This document shows, one piece after another, positions 23,978-34,836 of a stretch of DNA of 64,000 nucleotides. How positions within the stretch are numbered: position 1 is the first letter of the stretch; each line of letters begins with the position of its first letter. The DNA comes from Anaerolineales bacterium (GTDB lineage Bacteria; Chloroflexota; Anaerolineae; Anaerolineales; E44-bin32), in assembly GCA_016927115.1 (NCBI GenBank), contig JAFGNH010000025.1, positions 1-64,000 of the forward strand. Reading direction: 5' to 3'. Both the position numbers and the translations under genes were made by a program. The notes under the pieces were generated by a model. It had not been told where the DNA came from, did not search any database, and saw only the letters and a list, made by a program, of their open reading frames with translations.

Positions 23978-24703
23978 TCATGCTTTTTCTGACGCATGTG
24001 CCCGGCGGTAATCAACAAACCTGTAGCCGACACCGCGTTCTGTAAGAATGTATTGTGGATTGGAGGGATCTAATTCGAGTTTTTGACGCAGATAGTTGAT
24101 ATAAAGCCGAAGATAGTGCGTCTCATCCCTGTACTCATAACCCCATACTTTTGCCAGCAGCTGCTCATGAGGGACAACCCAACCGGCATTCTGCACAAGG
24201 TGGTAAAGCAGTTTATACTCCGTGGGTCGCAGCTTTACCAACTGTCTATCAACCCAAATTTCTCGCCGGTCAAAATCAATTTTAAGGCGGTCATCTACCT
24301 GAATGAGGTCATGCTGAGCTGGGCCGGGGAGCTCGGTCCGGCGAAGTACAGCCCGGACTCGGCTGACCAGCTCACGCGGGCTGAATGGTTTTGTGATGTA
24401 ATCATCCGCCCCAAGCTCAAGCCCGCGTATCTTATCTTCCTCTTCGCCTTTTGCTGTAAGCATGATGACAGGAACCGAGGATAGGTCGCGGATCATTCGC
24501 AGTGTTTCAAAACCGTCCAGATCCGGCATCATGATATCAAGCAGAATCAGATCCGGCATCTTATCGCGCAGTTTCTCAAGGGCGAGTGATCCGGATAAGG
24601 CTTCATAGACTTCAAATCCATCATGTTCGAGATTTAATCGAATGAAATGGATCATTCGCGGTTCATCATCAACCACGAGAATTCTTCTACGTGTTCTGGC
24701 CAT
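23978..24703 (-). CDS. OmpR-family response regulator
   Basis: [28 protein letters not shown]; winged helix [34 protein letters not shown]. Confidence 0.94.
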   Translation of the reverse strand: MARTRRRILVVDDEPRMIHFIRLNLEHDGFEVYEALSGSLALEKLRDKMPDLILLDIMMPDLDGFETLRMIRDLSSVPVIMLTAKGEEEDKIRGLELGADDYITKPFSPRELVSRVRAVLRRTELPGPAQHDLIQVDDRLKIDFDRREIWVDRQLVKLRPTEYKLLYHLVQNAGWVVPHEQLLAKVWGYEYRDETHYLRLYINYLRQKLELDPSNPQYILTERGVGYRFVDYRRAHASEKA

Positions 24704-24713
24704 AAAACTGTGA

Positions 24714-24956
24714 TTACTCCCGGATGAAACTGATGATATCCTCCTCCTCTGCAGTGGGGAGAAGCTCAATATAGTTGATGCGGTGGAACGGAAGGATTAT
24801 CGATACCACATTCTCGAGGACATGGGGCAGGTCTTTTCCATCTCGGCGGCGGGGATTATTCAATGTGATGAAACTATCTGTTGCGCCTGGAAAATCTTCG
24901 ACCTCTGCCCGAATAGGGTCTTCATTACTGACATGGACAAGTACAGGTATAGGCAT
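24714..24956 (-). CDS. small conserved-looking hypothetical protein
   Basis: 80-aa ORF tightly packed between FHA and OmpR genes. Confidence 0.6.
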   Translation of the reverse strand: MPIPVLVHVSNEDPIRAEVEDFPGATDSFITLNNPRRRDGKDLPHVLENVVSIILPFHRINYIELLPTAEEEDIISFIRE

Positions 24957-24966
24957 GGAGTTCCTT

Positions 24967-25479
24967 TCACCTTAAGCGGGTAATCAACTGCAGGCGCATC
25001 CGCCCCAATTGAAGAATATCACCATGGCGGATAGGGAAGGGGCGTTGAGGTTCAAGAAAATGACCATTAACCAGGGTGCCATTGGAGCTGTCGAGGTCAA
25101 TCATATAAATACCCTCACTTGTGAGGCGGATTTCTGCATGGATTCTTGATACCCCGTAATCATAAGCATCATATGCTGTCAGATCCACGTCTGGCATAAT
25201 TGCCTGGTTCTTTTTTGTCCTTCCCAGCGTATAATTATTGCGACCGACCAGAGAAAGAATATCACCAGATTTGATCTCCTTCAACCCCAGCAATGCACCA
25301 GACTCCAGAACCGGACCTTCCGGTGTTGTCGGTTTGGTTACAACAGCTTCACGGTCGATCGATTCACGTGTAACTCTTATCGTGGGCATGGAGGAGAGGT
25401 GAACCAGGCGTGTTCCACATTCGCTGCAGAATATGGTTCCAACAAACTCCTGATGCCCACAATTAGGACACCTGATCAT
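24967..25479 (-). CDS. FHA domain protein with N-terminal zinc ribbon
   Basis: CPNCGHQEFVGTIFCSECGTRL; YTLGRTKKNQ...DYGVSRIHAEIRLTSEGIYMIDLDSSNGTLVNG. Confidence 0.92.
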   Translation of the reverse strand: MIRCPNCGHQEFVGTIFCSECGTRLVHLSSMPTIRVTRESIDREAVVTKPTTPEGPVLESGALLGLKEIKSGDILSLVGRNNYTLGRTKKNQAIMPDVDLTAYDAYDYGVSRIHAEIRLTSEGIYMIDLDSSNGTLVNGHFLEPQRPFPIRHGDILQLGRMRLQLITRLR

Positions 25480-26954
25480 GAACCCTCCGTCTTAGCCGGA
25501 AGGAGCAGAGCACGGGTTCCATATTTCAGGAACTTGCCTCCCTGGCTGGAAAACTTGCGTGTATGTGTAACCCGGGCTGCTTCGTTCAGGGCTGCTTTCG
25601 CAAGCTCCCGCTCTCCTGCGGCAAGCAGTTGAGTAGCGAGGTTTTCCAGGCGTCGGGCTGCCTGCTGTGCCTGGCCTATTTCTGCCTCATGCCTGGCTTT
25701 CTCCTGCATTTCATAGAGAGAAATTCTGCTAATTGCCTGTGAGATATCCTGTGGCGGAGGATCCATATCAGGTTTCTCGCTGACAGGAATATCTATTTTC
25801 AGGGGCAGCGGGGTAGATTTATTATTTACTCCGAGTATATCACCATCGATTGTAAGGTGTGCCATTTCAAGATGAGAGATCTGGCCGATGGGGTGAATAA
25901 CCATCTCAAGCAGCAGCCGAATTCTACCATCCCGCGGCAGGTGGCCGAGAAGGAGGGGGAATTGATCACCAAGGGGGTGTGGATCCGGTTCCAGCCGGAA
26001 TGTGGAGCGGAGATCCACCTGCTGCGCGAATGCACCTTCGATAATAACCCGGTTGGCCACAACTTTTTCGAGATTGTGAAATATTTTACTCAGCAGGGCT
26101 GAAATAACTGAGGGCGAATCAAGGAAGAGGACATTGCCACCAGTTCTGGATGAAAGGTCATCCAGAAGCAGATCATTCCAGTCTGAACCAATTCCGAGAG
26201 AATTGATTGTTATTCCCAGATCGGCGGCTTTTTTTGCCAGGGAAATGCAGAGATCCTCATCACCATATGTTCGGCCATCGGTGAACAGAATCAGATGGTT
26301 TACACCATCCCGTAGAAACGTCTGCTGCAGAGATTCCATACTCAAATACAATCCCTGCCCGATTTCAGTACCTCCTCCTGCCTGCAGCAGGCTTAATCTC
26401 GCTCTGGCAGTTGTGATTTCCTGTGCCTGGTCTGCTGAAACAATCACTTCAGCCTTATCCGAAAAAGCAACCACTGTTGCCCGGTCATCTCTTTCAAGAC
26501 TCTCGAGGATTCGGATGGTAGCTGAACGGACCTGATCCAGGCGAGGACCGCGCATGGAGGTTGACTTATCAATCACGATGCAGACATTAATGGGTGGGCG
26601 GAAAACGGGAATGTTTTCCGATGGTTTAATATCAAGCAGTAAATAGTGAACCTGTGGTTCTCCTAACTGCAGCAGACACTTACGACTGCTCTGGACCTCG
26701 CAAGTATAGCTTGCATCTTCAATCTTCTCTTGCTCGGTTTCCATCAGCTCCTGGTCGTAAGCGATTCGTAATTCCAGATCAGTCAGAGTCTCGTAAGCCT
26801 GGTTGATCAGCAGAAAACGCTCCGTTGCGTCAGCTTCCTTACTGGTGTCAGGATGGATTGCACGGGCAGCGTTTCGATACGCATGCCGAATCGTTTCAGG
26901 ATCCGCGTCTCTAGGGACATTGAGTAGACTGTAATAATCTATCTCCCCCGTCAA
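25476..26954 (-). CDS. J-domain (DnaJ)/VWA domain fusion protein
   Basis: DYYSLLNVPRDADPETIRHAYRNAARAIHPDTS (HPD) then VCIVIDKSTSMRGPRLDQVR (MIDAS DxSxS); 4-nt overlap with the FHA gene. Confidence 0.92.
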   Translation of the reverse strand: MTGEIDYYSLLNVPRDADPETIRHAYRNAARAIHPDTSKEADATERFLLINQAYETLTDLELRIAYDQELMETEQEKIEDASYTCEVQSSRKCLLQLGEPQVHYLLLDIKPSENIPVFRPPINVCIVIDKSTSMRGPRLDQVRSATIRILESLERDDRATVVAFSDKAEVIVSADQAQEITTARARLSLLQAGGGTEIGQGLYLSMESLQQTFLRDGVNHLILFTDGRTYGDEDLCISLAKKAADLGITINSLGIGSDWNDLLLDDLSSRTGGNVLFLDSPSVISALLSKIFHNLEKVVANRVIIEGAFAQQVDLRSTFRLEPDPHPLGDQFPLLLGHLPRDGRIRLLLEMVIHPIGQISHLEMAHLTIDGDILGVNNKSTPLPLKIDIPVSEKPDMDPPPQDISQAISRISLYEMQEKARHEAEIGQAQQAARRLENLATQLLAAGERELAKAALNEAARVTHTRKFSSQGGKFLKYGTRALLLPAKTEGS

Positions 26955-26972
26955 TGTGACACCTCCATTGGA

Positions 26973-27896
26973 TTAGGAAGGCGGGAAGTAAACAAGAATC
27001 ACCGAAATGTTATCCGGTCCACCAGCGGTATTGGCGGCAAGGACCAGATCATTGCACGCCTGCTGCAGTGTAGGGGCATCATTGATGATCTTATGAATCT
27101 GGTGATCATCGACAACCCCCCACAAACCATCTGAGCAAAGGATTAATGTTGCATCCTGAGGCGCTGGGTGTGTAATGATATCAATTTCAAGATTCGCTCC
27201 CTGGCCGATTGCCCTGTAGAGTACATTGCGCTGCGGGTGGACTGCTGCTTCTTCCACAGTGATCTGACCCAGTTCACAGAGACGTTCAACCAGCGAGTGA
27301 TCCCGTGTGAGCTGCTTTATGGAATCCTTGGAGCAAACGTAGGCCCGGCTGTCTCCAACATGACCGATGGTTATATGATTTCCCATGTAAAGCACGGTGG
27401 TCAGGGTTGTGCCACCACCGGGAACTTTTTCAACGACATTCAGATTGGAATCTTCCATTGCTTCACGCACAAGTTCCTGCAGAGGCTGATTTTCTGTGTC
27501 CGAACTTGAGTTATAGAGATGCAGGAAGACCTTATCAACCAGGTGGCTGACAACTGTGTTGATTGAAATGGCGCTTGCCAGTTCACCGGCTCGATGGCCG
27601 CCCATGCCATCAGCGATAATGTACAGACCGAATACAGATGGCAGTTCCTGTCCCTCTGAATTGGTATGCATGAAAAACAGGGAGTCTTCGTTATGGCTTC
27701 TCTCCAGACCTGTTGACTGAGCACTTGCGGCGATAATCCGTTTTTGCGGAAGTTCTGCAGCAAGGATTTGCTGTGCCTGTGGGTTCAGTGGCGCAGTGTC
27801 AAGACTATCAGGGGCAGGGGTTTTCCCCGCTTTTCCGGATCTGCCCAGAAGGTGCTGCAGGGCACGAAGTAATGGATTTGCAGCTATTTTTGCCAT
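26973..27896 (-). CDS. PP2C-family protein serine/threonine phosphatase
   Basis: YIIADGMGGHRAGE, GHVGDSRAYV, LILCSDGLWGVV, DNISVILV; start at 27896 preferred. Confidence 0.93.
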   Translation of the reverse strand: MAKIAANPLLRALQHLLGRSGKAGKTPAPDSLDTAPLNPQAQQILAAELPQKRIIAASAQSTGLERSHNEDSLFFMHTNSEGQELPSVFGLYIIADGMGGHRAGELASAISINTVVSHLVDKVFLHLYNSSSDTENQPLQELVREAMEDSNLNVVEKVPGGGTTLTTVLYMGNHITIGHVGDSRAYVCSKDSIKQLTRDHSLVERLCELGQITVEEAAVHPQRNVLYRAIGQGANLEIDIITHPAPQDATLILCSDGLWGVVDDHQIHKIINDAPTLQQACNDLVLAANTAGGPDNISVILVYFPPS

Positions 27897-27914
27897 AAAT
27901 ACTTGCCTCATTAG

Positions 27915-29801
27915 TTAGGTCAGTAAAGCATACAATTTATGATCAAGCGAACCTACGTACAGTGTACGTGTAATTTCATCTATAAAAGCTGTGCCTGTAA
28001 TCGGTCCGTTAGTCCTGAATTTCCAGCGCAGTCTTCCCGAGCGCATATCAAGACAGTACATTGCGCCATCAACAGATCCAATATACACCGAATCCTCTAC
28101 AATGACAGGTGTTGCTGTAACCTGGTGTTCGGTTTTGTAGCGCCAGATTTCATGACTTGAGGATGCATCTATGCAGTATACATGACCATCAGCACAACCA
28201 GTATATATTTTACCTTCAGAATACACCGGGGATGAAACAATCTGGCGTCCCATCCTGAAGCGCCACAATTGCCAGCCGGCTTCTGCTTCCACTGCGTACA
28301 GGGTCCAGTCCAGGGATCCGAAGTAGAGAATCCCGTCTACTATGATAGGGGAAGATGTAATTGCCCGTTTCGCATGAAAACGCCATTTCATCTCGCCTCG
28401 GAAATCAAAGGAATAAAAATCGCCGGTCTCACAACCAAAAAACACACGGTCTTCAATAACCAGTGGAGTGGAGCGAATGGCACTTGCTGCATTTGCCCTC
28501 CAGGCGCGTTGCCCTGAGAGCATATTTACGACGTGCATAGAACTGTCGTCTGATCCGAAAAAGAGATGATTCTCATATATGACAGGGGAAGAACGAATCG
28601 GGCCTTCTGTATAGTAGGACCATATTATCTGACCGCTGCTTAAAGATACGGCATACATGCGGTGGTCTTCCGATCCAAAGAAAACCATATCGTCATATGC
28701 CGTAGGCTTGGTGGCGATACCGCCTTCGGTTGCATATTTCCAGAGGAATTTCCCCGATTTTGCATCCAGTGCATACAGGTTGTTGTCGTAACACCCAATG
28801 AGGACTGCACCTTCGTGAACAAGTGGAGAAGCGCGAAGCTCATCCTCGCATTCGAAGGACCACAGTTCTTTTACGTCTCCCTCACGGGCGAGCGCGGTTT
28901 TCAACTTCACCGAATGGAGGATTCCTGTATCAGTGGCAACGCCCAGGAGGGCTTGCTTGAACATCTCTGTACTCGGATAACGGTCTTTAGGATCATACGC
29001 GAGGGAGATTTTTATAGCTTCCTCAAGCTGTAAAGAAACTGCTGAATTTATTGACCGGATCGGGCGTTCGGCAAATGAGAAGGGTGGCTCTGCTCGCGGG
29101 TCCCGCTTTGTAAGCAAATGATGGAGTGTTGCTCCAAGTGCATAGATATCACCAGGAGGTGATGCTTCGCCGCGGTATTGTTCCGGAGGCGAATAACCCT
29201 CCGTACCAATCATGGTGCCTTTTTCCCCGGGTTGGAAGTTCCGTGCTATGCCAAAATCGATAAGGCGGATGTGACTCAGTTGATCGATCATGACATTGGA
29301 TGGTTTCATATCACGAAAGACAATCGGTTGCGGCTTGTGATTGTGGATATAACTCAAAACATCGCAGAGTTCGATGCCCCAGGATATCACTTGCTCCTCA
29401 TCCAGAAAGCCCTCAGTTCCTTTGAGAATAGCCTCCAGGTCCTTCCCCTCAATAAATTCCATGACAAGGTATGAGCTGTTTTCATGGCTGAAATAATCAT
29501 AAATGCGGGGGATAGCAGGATGGGAGAGTGTCGCCAGCATATCTGACTCACGCTCAAAATTCTTGATGATCATCTCATGCATGGTTGGATCCGAAGCAAG
29601 ATTGATCATTTCCTTTACGGCTACAAGTTTTGTCACATTGGGGAAATGTAAATCACGACCTTTATAGACCGAACTCATTCCGCCGGAGCCAATATTTCCT
29701 AGAATGAGATAACGGTCCTGTAAGGTGATACCTGGTTGGAGTTTACCAATGTGGCCGGTTGATCCGGGCACGCCTCCCAATGATCTGGTTGTCCTACGCA
29801 T
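27915..29801 (-). CDS. serine/threonine protein kinase with C-terminal PQQ-like beta-propeller
   Basis: IGSGGMSSVYKGRD, IVFRDMKPSNVMI, IDFGIAR; repeated LYALDAKSGKFLWKY-type PQQ blades. Confidence 0.93.
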   Translation of the reverse strand: MRRTTRSLGGVPGSTGHIGKLQPGITLQDRYLILGNIGSGGMSSVYKGRDLHFPNVTKLVAVKEMINLASDPTMHEMIIKNFERESDMLATLSHPAIPRIYDYFSHENSSYLVMEFIEGKDLEAILKGTEGFLDEEQVISWGIELCDVLSYIHNHKPQPIVFRDMKPSNVMIDQLSHIRLIDFGIARNFQPGEKGTMIGTEGYSPPEQYRGEASPPGDIYALGATLHHLLTKRDPRAEPPFSFAERPIRSINSAVSLQLEEAIKISLAYDPKDRYPSTEMFKQALLGVATDTGILHSVKLKTALAREGDVKELWSFECEDELRASPLVHEGAVLIGCYDNNLYALDAKSGKFLWKYATEGGIATKPTAYDDMVFFGSEDHRMYAVSLSSGQIIWSYYTEGPIRSSPVIYENHLFFGSDDSSMHVVNMLSGQRAWRANAASAIRSTPLVIEDRVFFGCETGDFYSFDFRGEMKWRFHAKRAITSSPIIVDGILYFGSLDWTLYAVEAEAGWQLWRFRMGRQIVSSPVYSEGKIYTGCADGHVYCIDASSSHEIWRYKTEHQVTATPVIVEDSVYIGSVDGAMYCLDMRSGRLRWKFRTNGPITGTAFIDEITRTLYVGSLDHKLYALLT

Positions 29802-29924
29802 GAGTCCAATTCACCATTAGTGGATTATAGCATTTCGAAAGCAAATATTAATAAATTGATAGACATATCATCACGGATAACATTAAAAAATGCAACCGTT
29901 CCGTCATGCAAGCTCAGATAGTTT

Positions 29925-30941
29925 TCAATATTGCCTGTTCAGAAGTCGTTCAGCAAGGTCGGAAAGGATAATTTTACACTCCTTGCTTGCCCCCGAACAG
30001 GTCAGGCTTTCCAGCGCCAGATTGGTATGACGATGTGCCTCTTCGAGTGTGGTTTCGCGTACCCCGGCATTGTTTAATAACTGCAGCATGGTATCCATGT
30101 CGGTTTGAGAGAAGGATGGTTTCGACCACGCCGCAGCGAAGTCAACTGAATCTCTCAAACCGAGCAGCACCGGAAGGGTCTTCTTTCTGGAGAGGATATC
30201 GGCGCCGGTAGGTTTGCCGGTCTCGCCAGAATCTCCCCAGATTCCCAGGATGTCATCGAGCAGTTGGAAAGCCATCCCGAGATGGAACCCGAATTTCTGG
30301 TAGAAAAGTGATTGGTTTTCATTCACCCCGGCAAGGACGGCCCCGATCTGACAGGAAGCTGCCAGAAGTGAGGCGGTCTTACCCTGGATCATGCGGTAAT
30401 ACTCATCGATATTAACCCCACTACGGGTTTCAAAGGTTAGATCGAGATGCTGACCTATGGTCAGCTCCAGGCTCGCATTGTTCAGGATCTGTAGAGCTGT
30501 GAGGATGGTTTCCGGAGATGAGTACTCTTTTTGCATCCGATCCAGGAACATATGAGCGAGTACGAATAGTGAATCACCGGTATTAATGGATTGAGCTGTA
30601 CCCCAGACAGCCCAGAGTGTCGGTCTGCCGCGGCGGGTATCACTTTGATCCTGGATATCATCATGGACCAGAGAAAAGTTATGAATGGTTTCAACAGCTG
30701 CTGCTGCCGGCAGAGCATCCTCCCATCGTCCGCCCGCAGCCTGGCAGCAGAGGAGTGTCAGCAGAGGGCGAACGCGTTTTCCCGAAGCTCCTTGATTGCC
30801 CTGATCCCAACCAAAGTGATGGTTGACCATTGTTTTCATCTCTGCATTGCAGGCTTCATCAAGCCATGACTGCAAGGAGAGTAGTGTATTCTCAATCGCG
30901 GTTTTCATCTTTTCAAGGGAAGCAGTATTGGTCCCAGTCAT
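29925..30941 (-). CDS. polyprenyl synthetase (trans-isoprenyl diphosphate synthase)
   Basis: LVHDDIQDQSDTRRGRPTLW first Asp-rich motif; LLDDILGIWGD second; TAATG overlap with fni. Confidence 0.93.
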   Translation of the reverse strand: MTGTNTASLEKMKTAIENTLLSLQSWLDEACNAEMKTMVNHHFGWDQGNQGASGKRVRPLLTLLCCQAAGGRWEDALPAAAAVETIHNFSLVHDDIQDQSDTRRGRPTLWAVWGTAQSINTGDSLFVLAHMFLDRMQKEYSSPETILTALQILNNASLELTIGQHLDLTFETRSGVNIDEYYRMIQGKTASLLAASCQIGAVLAGVNENQSLFYQKFGFHLGMAFQLLDDILGIWGDSGETGKPTGADILSRKKTLPVLLGLRDSVDFAAAWSKPSFSQTDMDTMLQLLNNAGVRETTLEEAHRHTNLALESLTCSGASKECKIILSDLAERLLNRQY

Positions 30942-31975
30942 TAAATACTCTCTACTACGGGTTTTGATCTGAGCTCATTCAGTGAAGAACAGCCGGAAAC
31001 GAACATCGCTGTACGCAGCTGTTGCAGAAATATTTCTACTGCTTGTGAAGCGCTGTATTCGTCCTGTGATGAAGCAAGGAGGAAGGGCCTGGCGGCGCCG
31101 GCAAGATCTGCGCCCAGAGCGATGCTTTTTGCAGCATCCACACCATTCCGGATACCTCCGGAGGCAATGATTGGCAGTTTTGGATAAGCCTCACGCAAGC
31201 TGAGCAGGGCATCTGCTGTTGGGATTCCCCAGTTGTTGAATGCGTCAGCAACTTCATGCAGCATGTGGCCTCCAGCGCGGATTTTCTCTACTTTTGCCCA
31301 GGAAGTTCCTCCCGCACCTGCGATGTCGATCACCTGTACTCCGGCATTCACAAGCTGACGGGTAGTGGCGACATCAATTCCCCAGCCAACTTCTTTGATG
31401 AGCACAGGAACTTCCAGCGCATGGCAGACAGCTTCTATTTTCTTTAGCAAGCCGGAAAAATTGGTTTCTCCTTCGATCTGCAGGGCTTCCTGAAGTGGAT
31501 TCAGGTGGAGGAAAAGACCATCAGCATGCAGCAGATCTACAGCATAACGGCAGGTGTCAATACTGTAGCCGTAATTAAGCTGAACAGCCCCCAGGTTCGC
31601 AAAGATCAGTGTGTTTGGTGCAGCTTCCCGGACGATGGAGAAAGAGCGTGCAGTTTCAGGATCTTCCACGAAAGCTCGCTGGGATCCGACTCCAATGGCG
31701 ATTCGGTGTTCTTCTGCTGCGATAGCCAGCTGCCGATTCAGAATCCTGGCTTTTTCTGTTCCACCTGTCATCGAGGAGATCAGAACGGGGGCATTCAATC
31801 GTGTGCCCAGGAATGTTGTATCGGTCTGTATATCCGCCAGATTGATTTCCGGCAGTGCTTTATGGATCATTCTGAATCGCTCGAATCCAGATGTAATTCC
31901 GGATCTCACGTCATGCTCAAGATTGATCCTGATATGGTCATTCTTTCGTTGTGGAAGTTGCGTATCTTCAGGCAT
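30941..31975 (-). CDS. fni: type 2 isopentenyl-diphosphate Delta-isomerase
   Basis: [76 protein letters not shown]. Confidence 0.95.
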   Translation of the reverse strand: MPEDTQLPQRKNDHIRINLEHDVRSGITSGFERFRMIHKALPEINLADIQTDTTFLGTRLNAPVLISSMTGGTEKARILNRQLAIAAEEHRIAIGVGSQRAFVEDPETARSFSIVREAAPNTLIFANLGAVQLNYGYSIDTCRYAVDLLHADGLFLHLNPLQEALQIEGETNFSGLLKKIEAVCHALEVPVLIKEVGWGIDVATTRQLVNAGVQVIDIAGAGGTSWAKVEKIRAGGHMLHEVADAFNNWGIPTADALLSLREAYPKLPIIASGGIRNGVDAAKSIALGADLAGAARPFLLASSQDEYSASQAVEIFLQQLRTAMFVSGCSSLNELRSKPVVESI

Positions 31976-32092
31976 AGTTATGTGTTCAACACTCTGAATG
32001 GGTTTGGAATTTTATTAATCAGCTTGCATACTCACAGACCCTTGCTTACAATCAGGATACTGACTTACTCTCAAACACCTCTGGAGGTAATT

Positions 32093-32329
32093 ATGGCAGA
32101 CACATTCGCAGAAGTAAAAGGAATCATTGTGGAATTGTTAGGTGTCGAGGATTCAAAGGTTACCCTTGAATCCCGTTTTCGGGAAGATCTCGAAGCGGAT
32201 TCCCTCGACCTTGTTGAGCTGATCATGGCTTTCGAAGAAAAGTATGGCGGCGAAATTTCAGATGAAGAGGCACAGAAGATTCAATCTGTGGGTGACATTG
32301 TCGGCTATATTGAAGCGAATATGAAATAG
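32093..32329 (+). CDS. acpP: acyl carrier protein
   Basis: 78 aa from internal ATG at 32093 with ggagg [26 protein letters not shown] phosphopantetheine site. Confidence 0.96.
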   Translation: MADTFAEVKGIIVELLGVEDSKVTLESRFREDLEADSLDLVELIMAFEEKYGGEISDEEAQKIQSVGDIVGYIEANMK

Positions 32330-32650
32330 TTCATCTTCATTTACAGCGGTATCAAACGTTGACCTGACAGGATTCTTGCTTCTTGATGCCGGATGTGAGG
32401 AACAATCTGGTATGGAGCCGGGAATAGCAACTGGATTCTCGGCTGTTTTTTTACTTGTTTGGCAGTATCTCATTACAACAGTCACGTGATGGCTTTATCT
32501 ATTCATACAATAACGTGGCAACAATACATCATGCTGTAAGTTATGACCCATAGTGTACTCAGAGTTCGGAATAAAGAAATCGGAGGATGGTAGTTGAGGT
32601 TGAGAACCACTTTTCCGCTGTTTGTGAATGCCCATTATATGCAAAGAGAA

Positions 32651-32690
32651 AGGGCTGTCCTGTGATTTATGGAACAGCCCTTAATTATAT
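32651..32690 (-). terminator. Rho-independent terminator
   Basis: aagggctgt ... acagccctt inverted repeat downstream (minus strand) of 32725-33123. Confidence 0.6.
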
Positions 32691-32724
32691 TCAAACAAAC
32701 CGCTTTTATCTTGTGGGGGGGTGC

Positions 32725-33123
32725 TTAATCCATATCTTTCTTCTTCATCCCGGTATCAATCGTGTGTAGAAGTTCGGGTGCATCTTCGAGAACATCAATG
32801 AGATTATAAGGCAGTTCCGACATCATGGGAGGGAGTGGGGCGTTTGCAATTGATTGTATCTTTTCCGGGATTGGCGGAATAGTTGCATGGTGTCCATTTG
32901 ATCCATTCACGCGTTGGCGAACAATTCGAGGGCCATCTGTGATCCAACCCACGTACGCGCCTTCAACATTGTAGACAGACTTGTCTTTCTGAACCCAGCC
33001 AATCCATTCCCCTTGTATGTTATATAGATAGGGATACATCATAATTGCCGAGAAATCACCGGGAGTAGTGTATATCGGAATTTTAGTTCCATGCTGCTTA
33101 ATACCGTTTTCTAGCATTGGCAC
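32725..33123 (-). CDS. small beta-rich protein resembling 4-fold beta flower domain proteins
   Basis: Repeated YLYNIQGEWIGWVQKDKSVYNVEGAYVGWITDGPRIVR. Confidence 0.65.
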   Translation of the reverse strand: MPMLENGIKQHGTKIPIYTTPGDFSAIMMYPYLYNIQGEWIGWVQKDKSVYNVEGAYVGWITDGPRIVRQRVNGSNGHHATIPPIPEKIQSIANAPLPPMMSELPYNLIDVLEDAPELLHTIDTGMKKKDMD

Positions 33124-33325
33124 CTCCTTGATGACCCAGCTTATGGCTGTGTTCAGATCAATTGCGGGGGACAGGTTTATTTCTTGAGCAGAAAGAACCG
33201 GGAAAAGGAAACGCTCAAACAGATCAACCTTCCACTTCTATATATACCTATTATCGCGGATATTTTCCACCCGTAAAGAAGTACTGGTTGAATTAACTCT
33301 GAATTTATCCATAGGCCAGTGAAAT

Positions 33326-33835
33326 TTACTGTATATCGGAGTAAGTCCAGAGCCGGTTTGCACCAAAATTCCAGAACATAACAACGATCACAGCAATTGC
33401 CAGGGCTAGATTCCTGCCGAGTGTAACGCTGTCCAATGTGCCAGGGAGAATACTGAGCAGCTTGTTGACTGCACTTGGTTGAGCCAGGAGTGGCAGAAGC
33501 TTGTTCTCTGAAAAGGAAATCATCGGCTTTTCAGACAAGACAAACACCGGCGTACGGATAACCCAGCCAACGATATTAATAAGGAAGAATTGAGAAGCCT
33601 GTCGGAGTACTGGTTTTGACCGCGAATCCGGATAGGTCCATATACGGTTCCAGAAGAAGTTACTGGCTACAGCGGCGATAAAGGATAAGGTGCTGGCTGC
33701 AACACTCCAGACATTAAATACTCCATTCAGCAGATTAAAAGTGCCAAAATCAACGACTGCACCAATAGCACCGACTACCATGAATTTGATGAAGCGTTTG
33801 CTTTCACGCTTGATCCGGGCTGATTTTATGCTCAT
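33326..33835 (-). CDS. GtrA family membrane protein
   Basis: [22 protein letters not shown]...[16 protein letters not shown] overlap with the upstream epimerase. Confidence 0.88.
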   Translation of the reverse strand: MSIKSARIKRESKRFIKFMVVGAIGAVVDFGTFNLLNGVFNVWSVAASTLSFIAAVASNFFWNRIWTYPDSRSKPVLRQASQFFLINIVGWVIRTPVFVLSEKPMISFSENKLLPLLAQPSAVNKLLSILPGTLDSVTLGRNLALAIAVIVVMFWNFGANRLWTYSDIQ

Positions 33836-34782
33836 AAGCGGCTGCGAAAATCATTAATGGTTTGTTCTAGGCCAGATGATAAGGAAACAGAGGGCGACCA
33901 GCCGAGGATTTCAAGCGCCCGGGAAATATCCGGCTTTCTACGCTGAGGATCTTCCGGGTCTCGACTGTCGGGTTCGATCTTCAAACCGCCCTGATTTGCG
34001 GTTATTTCATTGATCGTATTGGCCAATTCGATGATTGTCATTTCGTTGGGATTACCAATATTTACCGGCTCGTGAAAATCCGACATCAGCAGCCGGACGA
34101 TTCCATCAACCAGGTCATCGATATAGCAGAAGCTGCGTGTTTGTTCCCCGTCTCCGTAGATTGTAAGCGGTTTATTCTCAAGCGCCTGGCAGATAAAGTT
34201 CGGGACTACACGGCCGTCATCAAGGCGCATTCTTGGGCCATAGGTGTTGAAAATACGCACGATACGGGTATCAAGGTTGTGATAGCGGTGATACGCCATG
34301 GTGATAGCTTCTGCAAACCGCTTCGCTTCATCGTAAACCGAACGAGGACCGATCGGGTCGACGAATCCTCGATAGGATTCTTTCTGGGGGTGTTCCTGTG
34401 GATCTCCGTAGACTTCGGATGTCGAAGCGAGCAGGAAGCGAGCCTGATGTGCATTGGCTACACCAAGTGCGTTATGGGTGCCAAGTGACCCCACTTTAAG
34501 GGTCTGAATCGGCAGATTCGGGTATCCAAAGGGAGATGCTGCATTAGGGCTGGCTGGTGATGCAAAGTGCAAAACGGCATCCAATTTGCCCGGGATAAAA
34601 ATAAAGTTGGATACATCAAGCTTATAGAACTCAAAGTCATCTCTTCCGAATAGATGCTGAATATTTTCGAGACTTCCTGTAACCAGATTATCTACCACGG
34701 CAACCTGGTGATTCTCTTGCAGCAGGCGATCACATAAATGGGATCCAATAAAACCAGCGCCACCTGTAATTAATATTCTCAC
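33832..34782 (-). CDS. NAD-dependent epimerase/dehydratase (UDP-glucuronate decarboxylase-like)
   Basis: [50 protein letters not shown]. Confidence 0.92.
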   Translation of the reverse strand: MRILITGGAGFIGSHLCDRLLQENHQVAVVDNLVTGSLENIQHLFGRDDFEFYKLDVSNFIFIPGKLDAVLHFASPASPNAASPFGYPNLPIQTLKVGSLGTHNALGVANAHQARFLLASTSEVYGDPQEHPQKESYRGFVDPIGPRSVYDEAKRFAEAITMAYHRYHNLDTRIVRIFNTYGPRMRLDDGRVVPNFICQALENKPLTIYGDGEQTRSFCYIDDLVDGIVRLLMSDFHEPVNIGNPNEMTIIELANTINEITANQGGLKIEPDSRDPEDPQRRKPDISRALEILGWSPSVSLSSGLEQTINDFRSRL

Positions 34783-34836
34783 GTTCTCTCTCCTGTTCCA
34801 GTAAAAACCGACATGTATCCTACCACCAGTGCTGCT

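Noticed and set aside
31505-32092. N-terminal extension of the ACP ORF (274 aa)
   Set aside because: Runs antisense through fni; the canonical 78-aa ACP starts at 32093 with its own RBS.
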